A DNA stretch of 64,000 nt. It comes from Lysobacter sp. ISL-50. GTDB lineage: Bacteria; Pseudomonadota; Gammaproteobacteria; Xanthomonadales; Xanthomonadaceae. The stretch is from positions 25,220-89,219 of the forward strand of contig NZ_JAGGRI010000008.1 in NCBI RefSeq assembly GCF_018612875.1, given 5' to 3'. Under the pieces are notes generated by a model. It saw only the letters and a list, made by a program, of their open reading frames with translations, was not told the origin of the DNA and ran no database searches. Position 1 is the stretch's first letter. Every line of letters starts with the position of its first letter. Position numbers and translations under genes: made by a program. Positions 46,087 to 55,110 of this stretch are shown piece after piece.

Positions 46087-46923
46087 TCAGCCGCGATCGG
46101 GCGCCGCCACCGAAGCGGTCTGGGTCACGACCTGGCCGTTGATGACCGGCAGGCGCTGGGTCGGACGCTCAGCCATGCGGATGGTCTGTTCCTGGCCCTG
46201 GTAGCGGTAGGTCACGTCGTAGCCGACCACCTTGTTCTCGTTGCCCAGGGCGATGCGGCTGCCGGGCTTGCTTTCGGTGCGCATGGTGCCGGTGGTGCCG
46301 TCCGGATTACGGAAGGTCACGTTGTAGGCGACCACGCGCGAGGACTGCGAGGTGTCCGAGGTGGTGTGGCACTGGCGCTCGGTGCGGTTCACGACGCGGC
46401 CGCCGACGTGGTTGCGGTCGACCCGGTTGCCGATGAAGCCGCCGGCCACGGCGCCGGCCGCGGTCGCGGCCTTGCGGCCATTGCCGCCGCCGACCTGATT
46501 GCCGAGCAAGCCGCCGATGACCGCGCCGGCCACGGTGCCGCCGACGTTGCCGTCGCGCTCGGGCAGGCGTTCCTGCACGACCACGTCCTGGCAGACTTCG
46601 CGCGGGGTGGACACTGTGTTGGTCTCGCGCACCGGATCGGTGCCGATCACGGTGGCGTAGAGCTTTTCTTTCTGGTTGATCGGCTTGACGTTGACCACGT
46701 CGGCGTATTCGACCTGCGGGGCGGTGTTGATCGCGCCGCTGGCGGCGAGATCGCCGGCCGGGGTCGCGCCGTTCATCGCCGTTGCCGGCAGTTGCTCGCC
46801 CGGCGCCGGGGTCAGCGCCGCGGCCTGGGTGGCGGGGGTGCCGCGGAAGCTCTGGAAGGCCGCAACCGCTACGCCGCCGACCAACAGCGACGCGATCGCG
46901 ACCGCAATGATGTTCTTGTTCAT
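46087..46923 (-). CDS. Membrane-anchored glycine-zipper 2TM protein
   Basis: 278 residues from ATG 46923. An N-terminal signal-anchor (IIAVAIASLLVGGVAVAAF) is followed by a disordered Ala/Pro linker, a segment YADVVNVKPINQKEKLYATV, and a glycine-zipper stretch (GGTVAGAVIGGLLGNQVGGG and GAVAGGFIGNRV). The C-terminus has repeated YNVTFRNPDG and YDVTYRYQG beta motifs. Related proteins (SlyB/Pcp-like) associate with the envelope. Role unknown. Confidence 0.88.
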   Translation of the reverse strand: MNKNIIAVAIASLLVGGVAVAAFQSFRGTPATQAAALTPAPGEQLPATAMNGATPAGDLAASGAINTAPQVEYADVVNVKPINQKEKLYATVIGTDPVRETNTVSTPREVCQDVVVQERLPERDGNVGGTVAGAVIGGLLGNQVGGGNGRKAATAAGAVAGGFIGNRVDRNHVGGRVVNRTERQCHTTSDTSQSSRVVAYNVTFRNPDGTTGTMRTESKPGSRIALGNENKVVGYDVTYRYQGQEQTIRMAERPTQRLPVINGQVVTQTASVAAPDRG

Positions 46924-47182
46924 GTGGAGCCTCCTGCAGCGGGGGAACCGCGGTGGTAAGAGAGTCTGGAATGCGGATCGAGCGCTTCGTCGAAGACTGG
47001 CTTCAGCCCGGCCTTTCGGAAGCCTCTCCCCGAGGCATGTCCAAACCGTGTGTGGACGCCGCCATTCCACCACTTGAAAGCTGAACCAGCACCTATTGAA
47101 TTTCGCTAATCTGTCCCCTGTCTGAACCGTCACGCGAGCGCGTGCTAGCGTGTTTGCAACCTGCGTCACACCTGGACCGAAC

Positions 47183-47404
47183 ATGGCCAATCCGTTGCTG
47201 GCTCCCCTGATGGGTTTTCTCGGACGCCTGAGCTATCCGCGTCTGTTCGTGGTCACCGCGACCCTGTTCGCGTTCGACCTGGTGATTCCGGACTTCGTGC
47301 CGTTCGCCGACGAGATCCTGCTCGGCCTGGGCACCTTGCTGCTGGCCAACTGGAAGAACCGCAAGGCGCCGCAACCGCCGGGCATCCAGCCGCCCTCGTC
47401 CTGA
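47183..47404 (+). CDS. DUF6116 family small membrane protein
   Basis: 73 residues from ATG 47183 with two hydrophobic helices (LLAPLMGFLGRLSY, LFVVTATLFAFDLVIPDFVPF and LGLGTLLLANW). The pattern and size fit DUF6116, seen in Xanthomonadaceae beside tatD. It ends four bases before the TatD start, so it is co-transcribed with it. No function is known. Confidence 0.75.
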   Translation: MANPLLAPLMGFLGRLSYPRLFVVTATLFAFDLVIPDFVPFADEILLGLGTLLLANWKNRKAPQPPGIQPPSS

Positions 47405-47408
47405 ACCG

Positions 47409-48173
47409 ATGCACGGGTTGATCGACAGCCACTGCCATCTCGACGCGGCCGAATTCGACCCCGACCGCGCCCAGGTGGTCGAACGCGCGCGCGCGGCCGG
47501 CGTCGCCGCGCAGGTGGTTCCGGCGATCGGCGCCGCCGGCTGGCCGAAGCTGCGCGAGGTCTGCGCCGGCGAGGGCCTGCATCCGGCCTACGGCCTGCAT
47601 CCGATGTACCTGGATTCGCATCGCCCCGAGCATCTGCGCGAACTGCGCGAGTGGATCGAGCGCGAGCGGCCCTGCGCGGTCGGCGAATGCGGGTTGGATT
47701 ATTTCGTCGAAGGCCTGGACCGCGAGCGGCAGTCGTTCTACTTCGAAGGCCAGCTGGAACTGGCGCGCGAATTCGACCTGCCGCTGATCGTGCACGCGCG
47801 CCACGCGGTCGATGCGACCCTCGCCGCGATCCGCCGCATCGGCGGCCTGCGCGGCGTGGTGCACAGCTATTCGGGCAGCGAGGAGCAGGCGCGGCAGTTG
47901 TGGAAGCTGGGGTTTTCGATCGGCCTCGGCGGGCCGGTGACTTACGATCGCGCCCAGCGTTTGCGCCGCATCGTCGCGGCGATGCCGATCGAATTCCTGC
48001 TGCTGGAAACCGATGCGCCGGATCAGCCGGATTCGCGGATTCGCGGGCAGCGCAACGAGCCGGCTCGGCTGTCTTGGGTGTGCGAAGTGATTGCGCAGTT
48101 GCGCGGTGTGGCGGCGGAGGACGTCGCGGCCGCTACCTCGGACAATGCGCGGCGGTTGTTTGGGTTGGGTTGA
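47409..48173 (+). CDS. TatD family metal-dependent hydrolase
   Basis: 254 residues of TIM-barrel amidohydrolase fold. DSHCHLDAAEF supplies the first metal ligands, followed by GECGLDYF, LIVHARHA, VVHSYSGSEE and the C-terminal LETDAPDQPD. TatD proteins are DNases or nucleic-acid phosphoesterases involved in repair and stress. The last 25 bases and downstream sequence are duplicated nearby. Confidence 0.92.
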   Translation: MHGLIDSHCHLDAAEFDPDRAQVVERARAAGVAAQVVPAIGAAGWPKLREVCAGEGLHPAYGLHPMYLDSHRPEHLRELREWIERERPCAVGECGLDYFVEGLDRERQSFYFEGQLELAREFDLPLIVHARHAVDATLAAIRRIGGLRGVVHSYSGSEEQARQLWKLGFSIGLGGPVTYDRAQRLRRIVAAMPIEFLLLETDAPDQPDSRIRGQRNEPARLSWVCEVIAQLRGVAAEDVAAATSDNARRLFGLG

Positions 48174-48334
48174 AAGGCGGGTGGGTTCCGGTTGCTGATC
48201 GGAAAGCGTCGGGGCTGAAGCCCCTCCCACAAAAGCGGTTGCGCGGCGGTTGTTTGGGTTGGGTTGAAAGGCGGATGGGTTCTGGTTGCTGATCGGAAAG
48301 CATCGGGGCTGAAGCCCCTCCCACAAGAGATTCC
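48147..48334. repeat. 94-bp tandem duplication covering the tatD 3' end
   Basis: The unit beginning GCGCGGCGGTTGTTTGGGTT at 48147 recurs at 48241 with a few changes, so the tail of tatD and its flanking palindrome (GGGGCTGAAGCCCCTCCC) are present twice. The second copy of the tatD end is not in an open frame. Confidence 0.85.
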
Positions 48335-48376
48335 GAAGCCGCAACCGCTTTTGTGGGAGGGGCTTCAGCCCCGATG
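48206..48376. repeat. Inverted pair of GGGGCTGAAGCCCC repeats
   Basis: The segment at 48211-48243 (ending AAAAGCGGTTGCG) is repeated in inverse orientation at 48339-48374 (starting CCGCAACCGCTTTT). The core GGGGCTGAAGCCCCTCCCAC is itself palindromic and is a common intergenic repeat in related genera. Confidence 0.75.
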
Positions 48377-48399
48377 CTCTTCGCTCAGCCGCGACGAAC

Positions 48400-49215
48400 T
48401 CAAGCCGCCTGCACCTTCGGCTTGAGCAGAATCTCCAGCGCCCGCCCCACCGCCGCGAACGCGAACACGCCGGTGATGTGCGTCGCCGCGCCCAGTCCCG
48501 CGCCGCAATCGAGCTTCAGCGCGGCATCGCCGGCCACCTTCGGCCGCAAGCCGCAGACCGTGCCGTCGGGCTGCGGATACTTCACGTTCTCCAGCGAATA
48601 GATCGCCGACACGCCGAAGTAGCGATCGGGATTCTTCGGGAAATTGAATTCGCTACGCAGCTTCTTGCGGATCAGCGCGAGCATCGCGTCGTGCTCGGTG
48701 CGCGACAGATCGCGCACCCGCACCAGGGTCGGGTCGGTGCGCCCGCCGGCGGAGCCGACCGCGATCACCGGCAGCTTGCGCCGCCGGCACCAGGCGATCA
48801 GCTCGACCTTGCTGCGGAAACTGTCGCAGGCATCCAGCACCAGGTCGAAGCGGCGATCGAGCAGCTCGTCCAGGTTCGACGGGGTCAGAAAGCTTTGCAC
48901 CGCATCGACTTCGATCGCCGGATTGATCGCGCGGCAGCGTTCGGCCATCGCCTCGACCTTGGCCCGGCCGTAGTGGCCGTCGAGCGCCGGCAGTTGCCGG
49001 TTGGTGTTGGACACGCACAGATCGTCGGCGTCGATCAGGGTCAGATGGCCGATGCCGGTGCGCGCCAGCGCCTCCACCGCCCAGGAACCGACCCCGCCCA
49101 TGCCGACCACGGCGATGCGGCATTGGCGGAAACGGGCGACGGAACCTTGCCCGTACAAACGGTCGATGCCGGCAAAACGCTCTTGCCAGACGGTGTCGGG
49201 AGATGCGGAAGTCAT
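48400..49215 (-). CDS. tcdA: tRNA threonylcarbamoyladenosine dehydratase
   Basis: 271 residues of the ThiF/E1-like adenylating family. The ATP site is VVGMGGVGSWAVEALARTG, then DADDLCVSNTNRQ. The C-terminal catalytic Cys lies in KLDCGAGLGAATHITG. TcdA cyclises t6A to ct6A in tRNA. ATG 49215 was chosen; ATG 49221, two codons upstream, is equally open. Confidence 0.92.
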   Translation of the reverse strand: MTSASPDTVWQERFAGIDRLYGQGSVARFRQCRIAVVGMGGVGSWAVEALARTGIGHLTLIDADDLCVSNTNRQLPALDGHYGRAKVEAMAERCRAINPAIEVDAVQSFLTPSNLDELLDRRFDLVLDACDSFRSKVELIAWCRRRKLPVIAVGSAGGRTDPTLVRVRDLSRTEHDAMLALIRKKLRSEFNFPKNPDRYFGVSAIYSLENVKYPQPDGTVCGLRPKVAGDAALKLDCGAGLGAATHITGVFAFAAVGRALEILLKPKVQAA

Positions 49216-49221
49216 ACGCAT

Positions 49222-49600
49222 AGTGTAGTGGCCCGGGCCGCCGATTCGGCCCGGCCGCGGCGGAAAGCACTGAGCCGCGGATGAGGCGACCGGGCCGGGC
49301 GAGACGGCGCCCTGCCCGGCCCGTCTGGAACGGCGTCGGCCCGGATGCCGCGAACGCATCGAGCAGCGCTCCGGCGATCACCGATGCAGGCGCGAGTCCG
49401 CCGGTGCATGCAAGCCGCCCTCGCCTCGCGAAAGGCCGTCCGCTTTCCGTCGCCACGTCCCGCCTTCAAGCCATCCGCCATCGATCGCGACGCGACCGCG
49501 CACCCGACCACTCGCAGGCGCACACACGCACTCGCACACGTGATCTGGAACTCACATCACCGCATGCTATCGTTCGGCGATCTTGGATGGAGGCCAGGCA
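49222..49600. other. Intergenic region, divergent promoters
   Basis: About 380 bases between the divergent tcdA and cytochrome c-like genes. Frames within it are compositionally biased and unsupported. Confidence 0.45.
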
Positions 49601-50053
49601 ATGAGCGATACCCAGCCCACCAACGCCCCTGCGAAACGCAAAGGCAATGGTTCGAAGTACCTGTTCCTGTTTTTGATCGGCCTGGTCGGCGGCGTCATCG
49701 CCACGGTCATGGCGGTACGCGCGCTGGAACAGCGCAAGGACCATTTCCCCGACAGCGTCATGCACGTGCAGGCGTGGCATCTGGATCAACTGCAAGCCAA
49801 GGTCAAGGAAAATCGCTGCGGCCCCACCGACACGCTGCCGCACATCAAGACGCTGCGCACGATGGCCGACGATCTCGATCCGGCTTTCCCCGATCTCAAG
49901 GACGATCAGCGCTTCTCTCAACATTCCAGCAAGATGCGCGCCGCGCTCGACGGCGCCCTGACCAGCCCGCCGGTCAGTTGCGCCGGCGTCACCACGGTGT
50001 CGCAGCAGATCGGCGAAGCCTGCAAGGCCTGCCATCAGGACTTCCGCGGCTGA
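49601..50053 (+). CDS. Membrane-anchored cytochrome c class II-like protein
   Basis: 150 residues from ATG 49601, preceded by GGAGG. One N-terminal membrane helix (about 21-40, YLFLFLIGLVGGVIA) is followed by a helical periplasmic domain. The only haem motif is CKACH at residues 141-145, next to the end. A C-terminal CxxCH is the arrangement of cytochromes c' and c556, but the length and the lack of a cleavable signal are unusual. It may carry electrons or bind gas ligands at the inner membrane. Confidence 0.75.
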   Translation: MSDTQPTNAPAKRKGNGSKYLFLFLIGLVGGVIATVMAVRALEQRKDHFPDSVMHVQAWHLDQLQAKVKENRCGPTDTLPHIKTLRTMADDLDPAFPDLKDDQRFSQHSSKMRAALDGALTSPPVSCAGVTTVSQQIGEACKACHQDFRG

Positions 50054-50281
50054 GCCGCCGCGCGCGCTTGCGTGTGAGGCCATCGACAGGTTTCGAATAC
50101 GCCGGCCCCGGACATCCGGGGCTGGCTTTTGTTGCGCCCTTGCATCGCCCTGCCTGCCGCCAGCTGAACACAGCAGCGTGGCGGCACATAAATTGAACAC
50201 GCGTTCACGCACCGGCTTATAGCTTGGCAGGCGCGTGGCGACTGTCCGCCACTTCGCAATGCACAAGCGCAGGAGCCTGGA

Positions 50282-50788
50282 ATGAACACCAACAACATCC
50301 GATTGCTGGGCGTAGCGGCCGCGGCCACGCTGGTACTGGCCGGTTGCGCTACTTCGCCGGGTTACGGCGGCGGCTACAACAACGGCGGCTACAACAATAA
50401 CTATCCGCAGCAGCCCAGCTACCCCAGTCAGCAGAACAATTGCTACGACTGCGGCGTCGTCACCCGCATCGAGCAGATCAGCACCCAGAGCACCGCCCCG
50501 AGCGCCACCGGCGCGGTGTTGGGCGGTCTGGTCGGCGCCGTCGCCGGCCGCAAGATCGCCGACGATCACACCGACAGCAAGGGCCGCAAGAACGCCGCCA
50601 CGGTCGGCGGCGCGGTCGCCGGCGCCCTCGCCGGCAACGCGATCCAGAACCGCGTCGGCGCGCCGAGCTACAACGTCTACGTGCGCATGGACGATGGCCG
50701 CACCACGGTCGTCACGCAGAAGGATCTCGGCGGCATTCGCGAGAACACCTACGTGCGCGTCGCCAACGGTCGCGTCTACATCCGCTGA
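50282..50788 (+). CDS. Glycine-zipper outer-membrane lipoprotein (SlyB-like)
   Basis: 168 residues with lipoprotein signal (LVLAGC, Cys22), a Gly/Asn/Tyr/Pro-rich segment (GGYNNGGYNNNYPQQ), an intervening CYDCGVVTRIEQI and a glycine zipper (GAVLGGLVGAVAGRKIA then GGAVAGALAGNAIQN). The final YNVYVRMDDGRTT ... YVRVANGRVY resembles the Pcp/SlyB C-terminus. Likely an envelope-stress lipoprotein. A terminator follows. Confidence 0.88.
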   Translation: MNTNNIRLLGVAAAATLVLAGCATSPGYGGGYNNGGYNNNYPQQPSYPSQQNNCYDCGVVTRIEQISTQSTAPSATGAVLGGLVGAVAGRKIADDHTDSKGRKNAATVGGAVAGALAGNAIQNRVGAPSYNVYVRMDDGRTTVVTQKDLGGIRENTYVRVANGRVYIR

Positions 50789-50848
50789 TCGCGTCCGGCC
50801 GCGAGCGCGGGTAATCGCGCCGCGCCGATGAAACAATGTAACGAAAGA

Positions 50849-50878
50849 AAACGGCCCGCATCGCGGGCCGTTTTCGTT
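50849..50878 (+). terminator. Terminator of the glycine-zipper lipoprotein gene
   Basis: ACGGCCCGC / GCGGGCCGT stem with a three-base loop and a TTTTCGTT tail. Confidence 0.85.
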
Positions 50879-51027
50879 ATGCGCGCACGAGGCGATGAGT
50901 TCATAACCCGCATCACGATTAGGCATGGAACTGGCGCACTTAATGGGGTCTTCATCGAACGGGCCTTGCGCTAGGGTCATTCGCGTCCGCCTCGCGGACC
51001 TAGCCATCGCAAGATCAGGAGATCGGA

Positions 51028-52131
51028 ATGAAATTTCGCTTCGTGCATGCAGTCTCCGTAGGCGCCGTCCTGTCCGGCGCCATCGCCGCCGCCGTCGCCA
51101 CGCCGCCCTCGGCGCAGAACAATCCGCTGCGCGTGGGCATGGTCGCGGTGACCGGCGGCGCCGACGATTTCCTCGGCTCGGTCGAGGTCAGCATCACCAA
51201 CACCAGCAAGAAGGCCGTGCGCCTGCCCAAGTGGCAACTGCCGTCGGATCAATTCGAGTCGAAGCTGTTCTCGATCAGCTACAACGGCCAGCCGGTCGCC
51301 TACGAGGGCGCGATGGTCAAGCGCGGCCTGCCGCAGGCGCAGGATTTCGCGATCCTGCAGCCGGGCGAAACCGTGCGCCGCGTGATCGATCTTTCGGCGG
51401 GCTACGACCTGTCCAAGACCGGCCAGTACGTGGTCGCGTTCAACGCGCCGCTGCAGCACGCATCCACGTCCGACCGGGTGATGCTGCAACAGAGCAACGG
51501 CTTGCCGATGAGCGTGCAGAGCGCGCCGCTGAGCCTGTGGGTGGACGGTCTGGATCAGCTCGGCGGCGCCAAGGTCTCGGCCGCGGCCAAGCCGGTCGGT
51601 ACCAAGGCGGTGGTCAACGGCGTCAACTACGTCGGCTGCACCACCTCGCGCACCAGCTCGGCCGGTCAGGCCGTGGTGCAGGCGCGCGCCTACGCCGAGA
51701 ACGCCAAGGGCTATCTCAATAACGGCACCGTCGGCCCGCGCTATACGACCTGGTTCGGCGCCTACACCTCCAGCCGCTACAGCACCGCGCGCTCGCACTT
51801 CGCCTCGATCGATTCGGCGATCGACCAGAGCGGCGGCCAGATCACCATCAACTGCGGCTGCACCAGCAGCGCCTACGCCTACGTCTATCCGAACCAGCCG
51901 TACCAGATCTATGTCTGCAACGCGTTCTGGAACGCGCCGCTGACCGGCACCGACTCCAAGGCCGGCACGCTGATCCACGAGATGAGCCACTTCACCGTCG
52001 TCGCCGGCACCGACGATCACGTCTACGGTCAGGCCGGCGCGAAGAATCTCGCCAACACCAACCCGACCAACGCGCTCGACAACGCCGACAACCACGAGTA
52101 CTTCGCCGAGAACACGCCCTTCCAGAACTGA
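51028..52131 (+). CDS. Secreted M35 (deuterolysin-type) metalloprotease
   Basis: 367 residues with a signal peptide (AVSVGAVLSGAIAAAVA), preceded by AGGAGA. The catalytic motif is HEMSH (His317, Glu318, His321), followed by GTDDHVYG, whose Asp is the third zinc ligand; this pair defines aspzincins. The N-terminal region (VEVSITNTSKKAVRLPKW) is a beta-sandwich-like pro-domain. Relatives are peptidyl-Lys endopeptidases of fungi and predatory bacteria. Cys residues (CGCTSS, VCNAFW) may form disulfides. Confidence 0.92.
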   Translation: MKFRFVHAVSVGAVLSGAIAAAVATPPSAQNNPLRVGMVAVTGGADDFLGSVEVSITNTSKKAVRLPKWQLPSDQFESKLFSISYNGQPVAYEGAMVKRGLPQAQDFAILQPGETVRRVIDLSAGYDLSKTGQYVVAFNAPLQHASTSDRVMLQQSNGLPMSVQSAPLSLWVDGLDQLGGAKVSAAAKPVGTKAVVNGVNYVGCTTSRTSSAGQAVVQARAYAENAKGYLNNGTVGPRYTTWFGAYTSSRYSTARSHFASIDSAIDQSGGQITINCGCTSSAYAYVYPNQPYQIYVCNAFWNAPLTGTDSKAGTLIHEMSHFTVVAGTDDHVYGQAGAKNLANTNPTNALDNADNHEYFAENTPFQN

Positions 52132-52183
52132 GGATCGCGCGCGGCGCCGCTACAACGGCCCCGCGCTGTCTCGCTGCGAATCG

Positions 52184-52211
52184 CGGCCCGCTTCGGCGGG
52201 CCGTTTTTTTT
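52184..52211 (+). terminator. Terminator of the M35 protease gene
   Basis: CGGCCCGC / GCGGGCCG stem with a TTC loop followed by eight T. Confidence 0.92.
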
Positions 52212-52459
52212 CGCGCCGGGCAACCCCGTCGCCGCGGCGCGTGCGTTGGATAGCTACGAGCCCAGCGCAGGACGCGCGCAGCGATGCAGGACGCGCGCAG
52301 GCGCGGCGGGAGACGAGGCCCGCCGCGCCACCGACGCAGGCTTACCGCGCCCAGGTCCGGGCGCGGTCACCGAACCGGCGCGGGGCGAGCAAGGGCACGC
52401 CGGTCGCGGGAATCGCCGCCACAGGGAAGTGAGGACGGTCGTCGAGGCCGTCGCGGTCG

Positions 52460-52487
52460 CCGGGGGCCTTCGGGCCCCCGGTTTTTG
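52460..52487 (+). terminator. Second plus-strand terminator-like hairpin
   Basis: CCGGGGGCC TTC GGGCCCCCGG followed by TTTTT. It stands about 330 bases after the protease gene with no gene between, so it may end a small RNA or be a relic. Confidence 0.75.
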
Positions 52488-52720
52488 ATTCGATAACGCA
52501 GCGCCGGTGCATGCGATCGGCGCCAACCTTTCGGCGGGCCGCGCTCGGCGAAAGATTTAAATCGATATAAACCCACGATTTAATCCCGCAGCGGATTTTC
52601 GCCGGCGTCGCGGCCCGAATCCGGACGCGTTTCAGCGCCGGCACGGCGGGCGAAAAAATACATATTCGGCGGCAGCGGCGCGGCGAATATGTACATTTGT
52701 GACATGCATCAAAATTACAC

Positions 52721-52750
52721 AAAAGAAAAACCCGGCCGGGGCCGGGTTTC
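52721..52750 (-). terminator. Terminator of the cold-shock gene
   Basis: On the minus strand AACCCGGCC / GGCCGGGTT is followed by TTTCTTTT, 41 bases past the stop codon. Confidence 0.88.
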
Positions 52751-52791
52751 TCTGACGAAGTGCGGCGCGATGTTGCGCCGCAGCGAACGTC

Positions 52792-53001
52792 TTACAACGG
52801 TTCGACCGCGTCGGCCTGCAGGCCTTTCTGGCCCTGCACGACCGTGAAGGAAACTTTCTGGCCTTCCTTCAAGCTCTTGAAGCCCTGGGATTGGATCGCG
52901 CGGAAATGCACGAATACGTCTTCGCCGTTTTCACGGCTGATGAAGCCAAAACCCTTGGCATCGTTGAACCACTTGACGGTTCCGATTTCTTTGCCGGACA
53001 T
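52792..53001 (-). CDS. Cold-shock domain protein
   Basis: 69 residues from ATG 53001, preceded by AGGAGAGAG. The RNA-binding motifs [10 protein letters not shown] (RNP1) and DVFVHF (RNP2) are complete. CspA-type proteins act as RNA chaperones, in the cold and often constitutively. Short, acidic-basic balance and lacking the C-terminal helical region of larger CspD forms, it belongs to the CspA class. Confidence 0.95.
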   Translation of the reverse strand: MSGKEIGTVKWFNDAKGFGFISRENGEDVFVHFRAIQSQGFKSLKEGQKVSFTVVQGQKGLQADAVEPL

Positions 53002-53216
53002 CGTTACTCTCTCCTTGGAACGTGGTGTTGTTAACGCGGCTTTTCCGCGTGCTGGTTGCAAGGAGGAAGCGAGGTGCAACGATGTAGCGGATCGATGGAT
53101 CAACCGCATCGGGCCACGATTCACGGTGACCCTTGGCAAACGCAGCGCCCGCAACGTACCCCGACATGGGCCAAAATGCAAACAGCCCGGACAATCCGTT
53201 CGGACAGGGGTTCGGC

Positions 53217-53702
53217 ATGGATTTGGATACGTTTTATTACATATTGGCGGGCGTGCTGGTGGTCATCGGAATCGTCGGCACGGTGCTGCCGGCGCTGCCC
53301 GGTCTGCCGCTGGTGTTCGCCGGCATGCTGCTGGCCTCGTGGGTGTCGGGATTCGAGAAAGTGGGCGGGGTCACCCTGGTCGTGCTCGGCCTGCTGACGG
53401 TGCTGTCGATGGGCATCGATTTCGCCGCCACGGCGATGGGCGCCAAACGCGTCGGGGCGAGCAAGCTGGCGATCATCGGCTCGGTCATCGGCACCTTCGC
53501 CGGGTTGGCGTTCGGCCTGGTCGGGGTATTCGTCGGCCCCTTCGTCGGCGCGCTGGCCGGCGAGTTGATCCATACGCGCCAGTTGTCGCAGGCGACCAAG
53601 GTCGGCGTCGGCACCTGGATCGGCATCGTCGTCGGCACCGTGCTCAAGTTCGGACTGGCGTTCGCGATGGTCGGCCTGTTCGCGCTCGCGTGGTTCTTCT
53701 AA
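53217..53702 (+). CDS. DUF456 family membrane protein
   Basis: 161 residues from ATG 53217, preceded by AGGGG. At least four hydrophobic segments ([54 protein letters not shown] and [16 protein letters not shown]) match DUF456. The [11 protein letters not shown] motif is typical of the family. Function is unknown; it is widespread among bacteria. Confidence 0.88.
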   Translation: MDLDTFYYILAGVLVVIGIVGTVLPALPGLPLVFAGMLLASWVSGFEKVGGVTLVVLGLLTVLSMGIDFAATAMGAKRVGASKLAIIGSVIGTFAGLAFGLVGVFVGPFVGALAGELIHTRQLSQATKVGVGTWIGIVVGTVLKFGLAFAMVGLFALAWFF

Positions 53703-53801
53703 GTGGCGCGCGAGTGTTCAACGCGTGCGCTCGGTTCACGCTTCGTTCGCGTGTCAATGCAAGACTGCAGCGGTTTCGACGCTTACGCCGCGAGTCACGC
53801 C

Positions 53802-54959
53802 ATGCCCTGTTCCCGCACGATCCTGTTCATCGCCTTGACCGCCTCGCCGTTGCTCGGCTCGGCCCAGACCACCGCGCAACCGGCGACGCCGGAAGCGTGC
53901 ATGGCGGTCACCGTCGATGCCGATCGCCTGGCCTGCTACGACAAAGCGCTGGGCCGCCAGGCCGGCGACGCGCGCCAGGCCGATATCGCCGCGAAGGAAG
54001 CCAAGGCGATCCGCAGGAATCTGGAAATCGGCGACGAGATCGCCGGCGAGCCCAAGCCCGGCGTCGCCGAGCGCGCGCGCCGCGCGGTGTCGGGCAGCGT
54101 GTTCAGTCACGACGAACCGCTCGCCGATGCGATCGCCAACGCCGGCAAGGGCGGCCTGCTCGACAGCCGCTGGGAACTGGCCAAGGATTCCAAGCTGGGC
54201 GTGTTCAACTTCCGCGCCTACAAGCCGGTGTACCTGCTGCCGGTGTTCTGGAACAACGATCCCAACGTGTTGCCGCACTCGCCCAACCCGCGCAACACCG
54301 TGACCGAGCCGCAGTCGCTCAAGGACATCGAGACCAAGTTCCAGATCAGCTTCAAGACCAAGGCGGTGGAGAACCTGTTCGGCGACAACGGCGACATCTG
54401 GATGGGCTACACCCAGTCCTCGCGCTGGCAGGTCTACAACGCCGAGGACTCGCGCCCGTTCCGCGAGACCAACTACGAACCCGAAGTGATGCTGGTGTTC
54501 CGCAACAACTATCACATCGGCGGTTGGAGCGGCCGCATGGCCGCGATCGGCGTCAATCACCAGTCCAACGGCCGCGCCGATCCGTTCTCGCGCAGTTGGA
54601 ACCGGGTGATCGGCCAGATCGGCCTGGATCGCGAGAACTGGGCGATCGTCGCGCGGCCGTGGTGGCGCATCTCCGACGGCAACGACGACGACAATCCCGA
54701 TATCGAGGATTACATCGGCCGCGGCGACCTGACCATCGTGCACAAGCGCGGCGGCCACGAATTCTCGCTGATGGCGCGGCATTCGCTGCGCGGCGGCGAC
54801 CGCTCGCACGGCGCGCTGCAGTTCGACTGGGGTTTCCCGATCCACAACCAGTTGCGCGGCCATCTGCAGATCTTCGACGGCTACGGCGAGAGCCTGATCG
54901 ACTACAACCACCGCGCCACCTACATCGGCCTGGGCATCTCGCTGCTGGAGTGGTACTGA
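53802..54959 (+). CDS. pldA: Outer-membrane phospholipase A (OMPLA)
   Basis: 385 residues with an N-terminal signal (TILFIALTASPLLGSAQ) and a helical Ala/Lys-rich segment of about 90 residues that E. coli PldA lacks. The beta-barrel then follows. The catalytic triad is visible as His253, Ser255 and Asn267 in NHQSNGR ... SRSWN, with the same spacing as E. coli His142/Ser144/Asn156. It hydrolyses surface phospholipids when outer-membrane asymmetry is lost. A patatin phospholipase gene follows. Confidence 0.93.
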   Translation: MPCSRTILFIALTASPLLGSAQTTAQPATPEACMAVTVDADRLACYDKALGRQAGDARQADIAAKEAKAIRRNLEIGDEIAGEPKPGVAERARRAVSGSVFSHDEPLADAIANAGKGGLLDSRWELAKDSKLGVFNFRAYKPVYLLPVFWNNDPNVLPHSPNPRNTVTEPQSLKDIETKFQISFKTKAVENLFGDNGDIWMGYTQSSRWQVYNAEDSRPFRETNYEPEVMLVFRNNYHIGGWSGRMAAIGVNHQSNGRADPFSRSWNRVIGQIGLDRENWAIVARPWWRISDGNDDDNPDIEDYIGRGDLTIVHKRGGHEFSLMARHSLRGGDRSHGALQFDWGFPIHNQLRGHLQIFDGYGESLIDYNHRATYIGLGISLLEWY

Positions 54960-55110
54960 GCCAGCGCCGCGCGGCCCGGCGATGCAAGGCGTCGCCGGGT
55001 GCCGCGGTATCCGCCCGACCCGGCAAGGCGGCGTGTTCGAAACTGCGACGCAATGTGATCCGCCTCGCCGATCCGCCGCGCTAGGCTGGATCGGATCGAC
55101 GGAGAATACG

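Larger units (their letters stand above)
52132..52791. other. Intergenic region with several terminators
   Basis: 660 bases with no supported gene between the protease and cold-shock genes. It holds three hairpin-T signals, listed separately. The stretch from 52500 to 52720 is AT-richer than its surroundings. Confidence 0.55.
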
